NCBI GenBank assembly: GCA_902566725.1
Contig: CACFJZ010000005.1
Location: 1 to 35,203 of the forward strand
DNA length: 35,203 nucleotides
Source of the DNA: an uncultured marine group I thaumarchaeote
GTDB taxonomy: Archaea; Thermoproteota; Nitrososphaeria; Nitrososphaerales; Nitrosopumilaceae
Direction: 5' to 3'
Positions 8,938 to 17,128 of the stretch are shown one piece after another. Below the pieces are notes generated by a model that was not told the origin of the DNA, made no database searches, and saw only the letters and a program-made list of their open reading frames with translations. The stretch's first letter is position 1. Each line of letters begins with the position of its first letter. The position numbers and the translations under genes are program-made.

Positions 8938-9328
8938 CCTGTGAAGAAGGTTTTTCAGATTTTTCAAGTTGTTTTTTTAATTCCAAATTCTCTTTGAGTA
9001 ATTTGTCATTGGCCTCTTTCATCAACGCAAATGATTTTTCTCTATTGTATAATGGGTGGCCTGGTGGAAATACTGATTGGTTTGCATGTAATAGCCCCTC
9101 CGCATATTGACGAAACATTTGATTGAAATCTTCGAGATTTGGCATTAATGATGCATTACTTTTGTTAAATCGTTCTCTTATTTCATTTATGCCTGAGAAT
9201 CCTGTTGGAGGTGCACTGTTTGGAGGATAACGAATTGTTTCATTACCCAAGTTTGCTTCAATTGGATTGAAAGCAGTTTTTCTCTCTTTAAAGAATCCTG
9301 TATCCATAATTTTATAATTCTTGAACAA
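8927..9328 (-). CDS. Hypothetical protein with C-terminal coiled coil (start probably at 9307)
   Basis: C-terminal ANDKLLKENLELKKQLEKSEK heptads; MDTGFF is a likely internal start. Confidence 0.55.
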   Translation of the reverse strand: MFKNYKIMDTGFFKERKTAFNPIEANLGNETIRYPPNSAPPTGFSGINEIRERFNKSNASLMPNLEDFNQMFRQYAEGLLHANQSVFPPGHPLYNREKSFALMKEANDKLLKENLELKKQLEKSEKPSSQANF

Positions 9329-9398
9329 TATTTTAGCATTCGGGTATCTGTATTAGGCTCAAATTGTGAACAAACGTCGATTTTTAGTCATATTATTC

Positions 9399-9423
9399 TG
9401 ATCGCAGATCCTTATAGCGATCA
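9399..9423. promoter_or_regulatory. Inverted repeat TGATCGC-N11-GCGATCA surrounding a TATA-like element
   Basis: Perfect 7-bp arms; cttata at 9411-9416 lies about 27 nt upstream of ATG 9441. Confidence 0.55.
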
Positions 9424-9440
9424 CAAATTTTGATTGTTTC

Positions 9441-9590
9441 ATGGACCACAACAAAGTAAAACGCTGTCTAAAATGTGAAAAAGTAATTCATGATGAAGAA
9501 TTACACAAGATTGTGATGTATGTGGTTAATGAAAAATTTACTGAACACCATTATGAACATGTTGAATGCCCAGACAGATTTACTGTTTAG
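9441..9590 (+). CDS. 49-aa Cys/His-rich putative zinc-binding microprotein (absent from supplied ORF track)
   Basis: MDHNKVKRCLKCEKVIHDEELHKIVMYVVNEKFTEHHYEHVECPDRFTV: CxxC plus H/C ligands; TATA at proper spacing. Confidence 0.6.
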   Translation: MDHNKVKRCLKCEKVIHDEELHKIVMYVVNEKFTEHHYEHVECPDRFTV

Positions 9591-10398
9591 TGTGGTAATA
9601 AACAGGATATAATTCCCCTGTCTCTCTACTATGATATTTCCATTCATCTTCGTTCCAAATCTTCTTTGAAAATTCTTTTTGAACTGTTGGATGTATTCTG
9701 TTGTAAACATCCTCTCCAATCAAAATTTCTTGTGGACCTGCTTTACCCTGAATCTTAGCTGCAATGTTCATTGCAGGTCCAATAAGGTCAACGTGAGATT
9801 TCTCAGCATCAGAGCCATATCTTACAATCATATTGTTGCCAAAATCAACACCAATTTTTACAAAAAGATCAGGGTAATCATATTGGTTCAGAATTGGGTT
9901 TATCCCTTCATCAATTATTCGAATCATAGATTTTGCACAACTAATTGCATTATCTGCTGCAATTAGAGAGCTAGAGTGAATAAAGTAGCCAATTACAGCA
10001 TCACCTACAAATTTTAATACAAATCCATTATGATGATTAACTGCAAATGCCATTTCTTGTGCAAATGAACTAATGATTATGGCAACTTTTTCTTCAGGCA
10101 GAGTTAATGTTATGTCAGTCGAGCCAACTAAATCCACGTACATGACCACCATGTTTTGCTTTTCATGTACATGTTTTCTAAGATATGCATCAGACCTATC
10201 TACGGTTGCATCATACTCAATTCCTTTTTTTAATGACCTCCATATTCGCTTCTGAGTTTCCTGGATCATTGTTTCAGAATCAATTACTTTTTCACTACTT
10301 TTTCCTAACATCATATCCACTACACTACCTTTTTGAGATGAATCTGATTGGGCGGCCTCGGATTTTGCAGGTAACACTGAATCGTCTTTTTCAGACAT
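9580..10398 (-). CDS. Class III adenylate/guanylate cyclase catalytic domain protein
   Basis: MVVMYVDLVGSTDIT (metal Asp), GFVLKFVGDAVIGYF (Lys and second metal Asp), HVDLIGPAMNIAAKIQGKAGPQEILIGEDVYNRI. Confidence 0.88.
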   Translation of the reverse strand: MSEKDDSVLPAKSEAAQSDSSQKGSVVDMMLGKSSEKVIDSETMIQETQKRIWRSLKKGIEYDATVDRSDAYLRKHVHEKQNMVVMYVDLVGSTDITLTLPEEKVAIIISSFAQEMAFAVNHHNGFVLKFVGDAVIGYFIHSSSLIAADNAISCAKSMIRIIDEGINPILNQYDYPDLFVKIGVDFGNNMIVRYGSDAEKSHVDLIGPAMNIAAKIQGKAGPQEILIGEDVYNRIHPTVQKEFSKKIWNEDEWKYHSRETGELYPVYYHTKQ

Positions 10399-10424
10399 TT
10401 AATTTCTTAAAAAAACACTGTGTT

Positions 10425-11240
10425 TTATCCTTTTTTTACAAAAACATACGGTGTCTCAAATTTTTGGTCCATTGTCCAGTATGTAGGTAGTGAATGTGTG
10501 GAAATTATGTTTAATCCTAATTTTTTGATTGTAGGACCCCATCCAAAATCCGTTGTATCTCGGGAGAATTTTCTATGAGAATGACTTCCTGTAAGAGCAA
10601 ATGCAGATTTAGATAATCGTTCAATTTTTAATACATTTTTGATAACTGATTCTGCCAAAACCTCTCCTATTTCAGGAACTCCTCCGATTATGAAAATCGA
10701 GGGTTTATCAGAGATTTTAGTAAAATCATAAGTTGTAGCATCCGAACAAATTGGATTAAATTTTACACCTGTTTTATCAGAAATTTTCTCTTGTAAATCT
10801 ACCAAATTCTCATCAATTTCGATTGAAATGGAATTCAATCCTAATATCTTCCCGGAATAGGCAATTCTGCCATCCCCTGAGCCGATATCAATTATTTGTT
10901 CATAACCGAGTTTTTCAGCTTCAACAGATAAACAAAATGCGGATAACAACCATGTTGGATAAAATGGTGCATAGCTTGAATCATGTTTTAAACTATCAAT
11001 CCAATAATTATTCAAATCTCCTTCAAATATGGTACAATCAATATCAGATAATTTCTGAACAATTTGATTTGAGTAAATGGGATTATTCTCAAGGAAGGCA
11101 TAGAGTGATAATAGATGCTCATCTTTAATCTGAAATTTAGATGGAGGATTAGGAAGTACTTCAATAGTGTGACTATTTCCTTTGTATAAATCACGAAGGT
11201 CGTATTTTAAATTACATATTATTTCTGTAAGACTTTCCAT
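10425..11240 (-). CDS. Class I SAM-dependent methyltransferase-like protein
   Basis: Motif I-like IIDIGSGDGRIAYSGKILGLNSISIEIDENLVDLQEK. Confidence 0.72.
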   Translation of the reverse strand: MESLTEIICNLKYDLRDLYKGNSHTIEVLPNPPSKFQIKDEHLLSLYAFLENNPIYSNQIVQKLSDIDCTIFEGDLNNYWIDSLKHDSSYAPFYPTWLLSAFCLSVEAEKLGYEQIIDIGSGDGRIAYSGKILGLNSISIEIDENLVDLQEKISDKTGVKFNPICSDATTYDFTKISDKPSIFIIGGVPEIGEVLAESVIKNVLKIERLSKSAFALTGSHSHRKFSRDTTDFGWGPTIKKLGLNIISTHSLPTYWTMDQKFETPYVFVKKG

Positions 11241-11242
11241 AA

Positions 11243-12112
11243 ATGATAGAATTTAAGGAAGTATATCAAACCAACCATATGAGAATTGGCAATCCAACTA
11301 ATAATGAATATTTTCTCAAATTAAATGAAATTAATCAACATATTCAAGATCTATTTCTTACAAAAATTGCTGATACAACCAGAACTGTAAATTGTGATGT
11401 AATGTTGGGCGATAGCACTACCAAAAAGATAGATACCTTTGATATTGCAAATGTAACAAATTTTTTTTCAGATTTTACAAACATTCCAAATTGGAGTTCC
11501 CAAGGAATATCTAGTTCAAGTGATGAGGATTTACGTAGACTTTTTACAAAATCAGAGATAAGGCTAGGAGATTATATTCTATCTCTTCATGTATCATTGC
11601 AATATCATATTCAATTGTATTACAAACCAGTACAAGAGGTTCTTGAATTACAAAAAGAGTTGGCAAATTTGATAGATAGTACAGGAAATTCTGAGACAAA
11701 ATATGAGGAAGAAAGTGATAGATTGATTATTGAAAAATTAAATGAATTAGGTTTTATGGATATGCCAAAACAAGAATTATTTGAATTATTTTATAATGAT
11801 GAAGAGTTATCTGAGAAAATTAAAAAAATGATTGATGAATCCCAGTCCGAAGTTGTAGATGTCAAAGACAAAAAAAATAAACTTTTTAAAAAATTAGACA
11901 ACTTGTTATTGGAAACATTTCATACAACGCCCGTCATTATTGATGAACAGAAATTAGTTAATGGTGAGGAAGGTTGTTTATGTAATATTGATTTAGAATA
12001 TGTCGAAGATGGTGCAAAACAAGGTTTAGTTGATGCATCAATTATGACTGACGAGGACAAAAACAAAATCGTGATAGAAATAACAAAAATTTTAGAATTA
12101 ATGAAGTCTTAA
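11243..12112 (+). CDS. Hypothetical protein, coiled-coil rich
   Basis: Intact 289-aa ORF; family not recognised. Confidence 0.65.
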   Translation: MIEFKEVYQTNHMRIGNPTNNEYFLKLNEINQHIQDLFLTKIADTTRTVNCDVMLGDSTTKKIDTFDIANVTNFFSDFTNIPNWSSQGISSSSDEDLRRLFTKSEIRLGDYILSLHVSLQYHIQLYYKPVQEVLELQKELANLIDSTGNSETKYEEESDRLIIEKLNELGFMDMPKQELFELFYNDEELSEKIKKMIDESQSEVVDVKDKKNKLFKKLDNLLLETFHTTPVIIDEQKLVNGEEGCLCNIDLEYVEDGAKQGLVDASIMTDEDKNKIVIEITKILELMKS

Positions 12113-12156
12113 TCAAGGGTACAGAGGCTAATGCCTTGGGGAACTGTACCTCTTGA
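12113..12156. other. Structured inverted repeat immediately after a stop codon (possible RNA element)
   Basis: TCAAGGGTACAG (12113-12124) pairs with CTGTACCTCTTGA (12144-12156) with one bulged nt; nested AGGC-TAAT-GCCT hairpin at 12125-12136. Confidence 0.6.
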
Positions 12157-12280
12157 CTAATGATTTTGCTTTTGATCGCAACTATTTAGATATTTTGCAA
12201 AATCTAGGCATAAAAAACTAGAAAACAGTTTTTCAGATATTTCATATAATTTAATTATGTATTAGGAGTGCAAAAATTCC

Positions 12281-13489
12281 ATGACAATAACATATGAAGA
12301 CATCCTAAAAGCAAAAGAAACTCAAAGTGATGTGATTAGAAAAACAAGTTTAGAATTTTCAGATACATTCAGTAAGCTTTGTGGGGCTAATGTCTATTTG
12401 AAAAATGAATATGAACAGAAAACGGGCTCATTTAAAATTCGTGGTGCATATTACAAGATAAAATCCCTAACAGATGAGGAGAAAAGTAAAGGGGTGGTTG
12501 CAGCTTCTGCAGGAAACCATTCTCAAGGAGTTGCATTTGCATCTCAGATTGAAAATATTCAATGTACTATCGTAATGCCAAAGACGGCATCTCCTGCAAA
12601 AGTTGCTGCAACTAAAGGATATGGTGCAAATGTTGTTTTGGAAGGAATAACTTATGACGAATCTTGGGCTCATGCTCAAAAAATTGCAAAGGAGACAGGT
12701 GCGACAATTATTCATGCATTTGATGATCCACATGTCATAGCAGGACAAGGCGTGATTGGATTAGAAATTATCGAAGAACTTCCAAATTTAGATGAAATCT
12801 ATGTTCCAATCGGCGGTGGTGGATTGGTTGCAGGAATAATTACTGCAATAAAAGAAAAAAATCCAAATGTGAAAATCATAGGGGTTGAATCAAATGCATA
12901 TCCTGCTATGAAACAATCACTAGAAAACAATTCATTGACAACTGTGGAGGGTAAAATGACTATTGCAGATGGAATTTCTGTAAAAACACCAGGAAAATTT
13001 ACTTTTGAAATTGTTCAACAGAAAATTGACAAAATTGTTACTGTGGATGATAGTGACATCATTAATGCAATGTTTCTATTAATGGAACGTTCAAAAGCAG
13101 TTGTTGAACCTGCAGGGGCAGTGGCATTAGCGTATATTTTAAAACATAAACCAGAATCTGGAAAAAACGTAGTTCCAATTTTATGTGGCGGAAACATTGA
13201 CATGTATCTTCTAGGACAAATAGTGACAAAAGGACTTTCAGATATGGGAAGAATGTTGAAAATTTCAATTTTGTTGAAGGATAGACCAGGTGCATTAAAA
13301 GAATTAGTTGATGAAATCTCATCAATTAATGTAAACATAGTTGAAATTATTCACGACCGTTTGAGTACTAATGTAAGTGCAGGGTCTGCAGGAGTTACAA
13401 TTAGTCTTGAAACAGAAGACCAGAATCAATCAAATGCATTGATAAATCATCTAAATCAGAAAAATATTGAATTTGAAGTAATTTCTTAA
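12281..13489 (+). CDS. ilvA: Threonine ammonia-lyase (threonine dehydratase) with C-terminal ACT domain
   Basis: PLP motif EQKTGSFKIRGAYYKI, GGGGLVAGI; C-terminal ACT-like ISILLKDRPGALKELVDEISSINVNIVEI. Confidence 0.92.
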   Translation: MTITYEDILKAKETQSDVIRKTSLEFSDTFSKLCGANVYLKNEYEQKTGSFKIRGAYYKIKSLTDEEKSKGVVAASAGNHSQGVAFASQIENIQCTIVMPKTASPAKVAATKGYGANVVLEGITYDESWAHAQKIAKETGATIIHAFDDPHVIAGQGVIGLEIIEELPNLDEIYVPIGGGGLVAGIITAIKEKNPNVKIIGVESNAYPAMKQSLENNSLTTVEGKMTIADGISVKTPGKFTFEIVQQKIDKIVTVDDSDIINAMFLLMERSKAVVEPAGAVALAYILKHKPESGKNVVPILCGGNIDMYLLGQIVTKGLSDMGRMLKISILLKDRPGALKELVDEISSINVNIVEIIHDRLSTNVSAGSAGVTISLETEDQNQSNALINHLNQKNIEFEVIS

Positions 13490-14073
13490 CGGAATTTCTT
13501 TTTTACAAATTTTGATAATCCGATTTTTTTGAGTTCTTCAGATTCTTTTAACACAGAAGTGTATTGATCAAATTTGTGTTTTTTTAATTTCTTTTTGATT
13601 TCGGGGTATGAATTACCTAGAATTTTTAAGGCATAAATTCCAGCATTTGATGCTTTATTCACTCCTACAGCAACAACAGGAGAACCGGTAGGCATTTCAG
13701 ATATCGACAATAGAGAATCCAATCCTCCAAATGCAGAATATTTGTTTTTATCAGTTTTTTTCATTTGTTTGTCATTATACACCATGATTGGAACCCCTAT
13801 TACAGGAATTGTCGTATGAGATGCAATCATACCTGGCAAATGTGCTGCCCCTCCTGCCCCTGCAATAATTACTTTGAATTGGTTTTTTTCTGCATGTTTT
13901 GCATATTCATCTAAACGTTGAGGGGTACGATGTGCAGAAATTATCTGATCTTCATGTGCTACAGAAAATGAGTCTAAGATCTCTGCAGCACCATGCATTA
14001 TTCGGCTATCTGAGCTTGAACCCATAATGATTCCAACAAGCGGTTTTTTTGTAACCAATAATTTTTGATGCAT
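13486..14073 (-). CDS. purE: N5-carboxyaminoimidazole ribonucleotide mutase
   Basis: GIIMGSSSDSRIMHGAAEIL, SAHRTPQRL, AGAGGAAHLPGMIASHTTIPVIGVPI. Confidence 0.95.
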   Translation of the reverse strand: MHQKLLVTKKPLVGIIMGSSSDSRIMHGAAEILDSFSVAHEDQIISAHRTPQRLDEYAKHAEKNQFKVIIAGAGGAAHLPGMIASHTTIPVIGVPIMVYNDKQMKKTDKNKYSAFGGLDSLLSISEMPTGSPVVAVGVNKASNAGIYALKILGNSYPEIKKKLKKHKFDQYTSVLKESEELKKIGLSKFVKKKFR

Positions 14074-14133
14074 AAGGCGGTATTTTAATAATTTTTTTGA
14101 AAACTATTTGTAATACAAAATTTGCATGTCGTT

Positions 14134-15276
14134 ATGAGTAAAATTTTAGGCATTATTGGAGGGGGACAATTAGGAATGATGCTTACAGAAGCTGCACAGA
14201 ATATGAAAGAAGAAATTTCTAAAGTAATAGTATTAGATCCCACAGAAAATTGCCCTGCAGCAAAGGTTGGGGCAGAACAGATTATTGCTGATTTCAAAGA
14301 TGAAGAATCAATAAAAAAATTATCTGAATTATCAGATATCATAACATATGAGATTGAATCTGGAAATAGTGATGTTTTAAAAAAATTAGAAGCAAATACT
14401 GAGATAAATCCTTCTCCAGAAACCTTGCGAATCATCCAAGATAAGTTCTTGCAAAAGCAATTTTTACAAGAAAATGGAATTGCAGTGGCAGAATTTGAAA
14501 AAGTGGAAAACAGAGAAGAATTAGAAAAAATGATTGAGAAATTGGGTCTTCCGCTATTATTAAAAACACGAAGAGATGCATATGACGGGCGAGGAAATTA
14601 TAAGATTAATACTAAAAGTGATATCGATGATGCATTAGATCTATTTACAGGAAAAACACTAATGGTTGAGAAATTTGTTAATTTTCAAAAAGAAGTATCA
14701 GTAATTGCGGCACGTAATACTAAAGGAGAGATTTCCACATATCCCGTAGTAGAAAATCTTCATGAGAATAATATTTTGAGAATGACTATTGCACCAGGTC
14801 GAGTTTCAGAAAATGTAAGAAAAGAAGCAGAAGATGTTGCACATAAAACAATGGAAGTACTACATGGTGCAGGGGTATTTGGTATAGAGATGTTCGTTAC
14901 ACAAGATGAAAAAATACTAATCAATGAAATTGCGCCCAGAGTTCATAATTCGGGACATCACACATTACAATCAAGTACCATATCTCAATTTGAATTACAC
15001 CTTAGAGCAATTCTGGGAATGGAATTGGGAGATACGTCAATCAAATCTCCTACCATAATGTACAATATTTTAGGACCACACACATTCAAAGGAGAATACA
15101 ATGTATTACACCGTGAAGAAGAAAATATTTTCTTAAAGATGTACGGCAAACTAGAATCCAAGCCTCAAAGGAAAATTGGTCACATAAACATAGTAGATAA
15201 AAAGAATGTAGGGATTGAAGGTTTGCTTCTGCAAGTAGAAGATCTAAAAAATAACCTAGTCATCAAACCAAAATAA
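14134..15276 (+). CDS. purK: N5-carboxyaminoimidazole ribonucleotide synthase (start moved from track TTG 14122 to ATG 14134)
   Basis: MSKILGIIGGGQLGMMLTEAA; ATP-grasp region LLKTRRDAYDGRGNYKI; NEIAPRVHNSGHHTLQSS. Confidence 0.94.
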   Translation: MSKILGIIGGGQLGMMLTEAAQNMKEEISKVIVLDPTENCPAAKVGAEQIIADFKDEESIKKLSELSDIITYEIESGNSDVLKKLEANTEINPSPETLRIIQDKFLQKQFLQENGIAVAEFEKVENREELEKMIEKLGLPLLLKTRRDAYDGRGNYKINTKSDIDDALDLFTGKTLMVEKFVNFQKEVSVIAARNTKGEISTYPVVENLHENNILRMTIAPGRVSENVRKEAEDVAHKTMEVLHGAGVFGIEMFVTQDEKILINEIAPRVHNSGHHTLQSSTISQFELHLRAILGMELGDTSIKSPTIMYNILGPHTFKGEYNVLHREEENIFLKMYGKLESKPQRKIGHINIVDKKNVGIEGLLLQVEDLKNNLVIKPK

Positions 15277-15289
15277 CCTAGTACAAATC

Positions 15290-15313
15290 AATAAACTATC
15301 AAAATAGTTTATT
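15290..15313. promoter_or_regulatory. 10-bp-arm palindrome AATAAACTAT-CAAA-ATAGTTTATT overlapping the probable TATA box of the next gene
   Basis: Perfect arms with 4-nt loop; right arm (tttatta) is about 26 nt upstream of ATG 15337. Could alternatively act as a purK terminator. Confidence 0.6.
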
Positions 15314-15336
15314 AATACTTGATTTCTCAAAATTAT

Positions 15337-15732
15337 ATGGCACTAAAAGCTTCGTTGATAATTACAGGAATTGCAATTGTATTATTGTGTCTGTATGGTG
15401 CAGATGTTGCAGCCAGTATGGGCGGAGGCGAAGGAAAAAGTGATGGATTTTTACCATTAGATGATATGCAAAGAGGCATGGGCCTAGGCGGACCTGCACT
15501 TATTTTACCAATTATAGCATTTTTCATTTCTCTGAAAGAACCATCAAAAGGTCTAGGCGGAATGATAATCATAGCAGGTGTTTTAATTCTCATTGGAGGA
15601 ATAGCCATGGTTGGAACAAGTGCACCCGAAGGTACTGAAAGAGACCCAATGGCATCAGTAGCAATGTTGTTTGCTCCGGGAATATTCCAAATTGCATTAG
15701 GTGCAATAAAGATAAAGAAGTCATCAAATTAG
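15337..15732 (+). CDS. Small Gly-rich integral membrane protein (start moved from track TTG 15319)
   Basis: Several hydrophobic segments (IITGIAIVLLCLYGADVAA, LILPIIAFFISL, MIIIAGVLILIGGIAMVG). Confidence 0.65.
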   Translation: MALKASLIITGIAIVLLCLYGADVAASMGGGEGKSDGFLPLDDMQRGMGLGGPALILPIIAFFISLKEPSKGLGGMIIIAGVLILIGGIAMVGTSAPEGTERDPMASVAMLFAPGIFQIALGAIKIKKSSN

Positions 15733-15739
15733 ATTTCAC

Positions 15740-15874
15740 ATGCCTAAATGTGAAAAATGTGGACAAAATACTAGCAAAGGTTATGATTGCGAACATACAA
15801 AATTTGAAGAGTATTGCAAAGAATGTTACACAGAATTGCATTATTACATAACTGAGATAAACGGCAATGAGTGA
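15740..15874 (+). CDS. 44-aa putative zinc-ribbon microprotein (absent from supplied ORF track)
   Basis: MPKCEKCGQNTSKGYDCEHTKFEEYCKECYTELHYYITEINGNE: two CxxC pairs plus C/H; 8-nt overlap with the next start. Confidence 0.65.
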   Translation: MPKCEKCGQNTSKGYDCEHTKFEEYCKECYTELHYYITEINGNE

Positions 15875-16397
15875 ATTACAAGCCCTGATTCAATGGATTG
15901 CAGATTTACTTTCTGAATATTTGTATCTCGGTGTTTTTCTTGCTGCATTACTTGAAACAATAATTCCGCCAATTCCCACAATGGCAGTATTCCCAACAGC
16001 AGGATTCATTGCATCACAAAATGGATTAAGCGTGATAGAAGCTATAATGTTGGGTATTGTAGGAGGATTCGGGGCATCTATTGGTTCAACAGTAATCTAT
16101 CTCATAGCTCTAAAACTTGGAAGAGCAGCATTATTGAAATATCTAAGTAAAGTAAGAGTTTCAGAAAAAAAATTAGATAAAGTTGAAAAATGGTTCGAGA
16201 GATATGGGGATAAAGCAGTATTATTTGGAAGGATGGTACCCGTATTTAGAGAAATGATTTCAATTCCTGCAGGATTGTTAAAAATGAGCATTAAGAAATT
16301 TTTAACATATACTATTCTGGGATCATGTGCATGGGGGGTCACCATGGTATTGGTAGGATATTTCTTTGGTCTTGCAGCATTTGAAGTAATCATATAG
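15867..16397 (+). CDS. DedA/SNARE-associated family membrane protein
   Basis: LETIIPPIPTMAVFPTAGFIA and RMVPVFREMISIPAGLLKMSIKKFLTYTILGSCAW typical of DedA. Confidence 0.9.
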   Translation: MSELQALIQWIADLLSEYLYLGVFLAALLETIIPPIPTMAVFPTAGFIASQNGLSVIEAIMLGIVGGFGASIGSTVIYLIALKLGRAALLKYLSKVRVSEKKLDKVEKWFERYGDKAVLFGRMVPVFREMISIPAGLLKMSIKKFLTYTILGSCAWGVTMVLVGYFFGLAAFEVII

Positions 16398-16437
16398 TAT
16401 AACATAAGTTAAAAAATAGAGATTATAACAAAAAATC

Positions 16438-17127
16438 ATGAAAGCAATAATTTTAGCAGGAGGAAGAGGTAAAAGATTACGTCCAATAACAGATAAAATT
16501 CCTAAACCCCTAATTCCAATTAACAATAAACCATTAATTGAACGAACCATAAAATATCTAAAAAAATACGGTGTTACTGAAATAATTATTTCAACAGGTT
16601 ACAAATCACATTTGATAGAAAAATTTCTTAAACAAAAGAAAAATTTTGGATGTGACATAATATTTTCAATTGAAAAGACACCCTTGGGAACAGGTGGAGC
16701 TGTTAAAAAGGCATTGAAGTATGTAGAAGAGAATTCATTTCTTGTATTAAATGGAGATATTGTTACAAATATTAATTTGAAAAAAATTATGAAAAAAGAA
16801 AATACTATTGCAGCTAATGAATTAAAGACAAAATTTGGAACAATGGATATTAAAGGAAATAAAATCTTAAAATTTAATGAAAAAAAAGATGTGACAGATG
16901 TATGGATGAATCCTGGAATATACCATTTATCTACAGAGATTCAGAAAATAATTCCAAAGAAAGGAAGTTTGGAAGGAATAGTATTCCCAAAGATGGTACA
17001 AAATAAGAAATTAAACACGATTAAATTCAAAAATGTGCTATGGTTTTCCATAGATTCTCATAAAGACATAGAAGAGTGTTCAAAAGAAATAAAATCCAAA
17101 AAGTATTCCAAATATTTCAAGTATTGA
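16438..17127 (+). CDS. Sugar-phosphate nucleotidyltransferase (NDP-sugar pyrophosphorylase family)
   Basis: MKAIILAGGRGKRLRPITDKIPKPLIPINNKPLIE signature. Confidence 0.92.
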   Translation: MKAIILAGGRGKRLRPITDKIPKPLIPINNKPLIERTIKYLKKYGVTEIIISTGYKSHLIEKFLKQKKNFGCDIIFSIEKTPLGTGGAVKKALKYVEENSFLVLNGDIVTNINLKKIMKKENTIAANELKTKFGTMDIKGNKILKFNEKKDVTDVWMNPGIYHLSTEIQKIIPKKGSLEGIVFPKMVQNKKLNTIKFKNVLWFSIDSHKDIEECSKEIKSKKYSKYFKY

Positions 17128-17128
17128 A

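Noticed and set aside
12113-12156. H/ACA guide RNA interpretation of the ilvA-upstream hairpin
   Set aside because: No clear ACA box after the stem or pseudouridylation pocket could be assigned; retained only as an unclassified structure.
13015-13338. Minus-strand ORFs 13015-13338 and 13062-13325
   Set aside because: Antisense to the ilvA coding sequence with no family signal.
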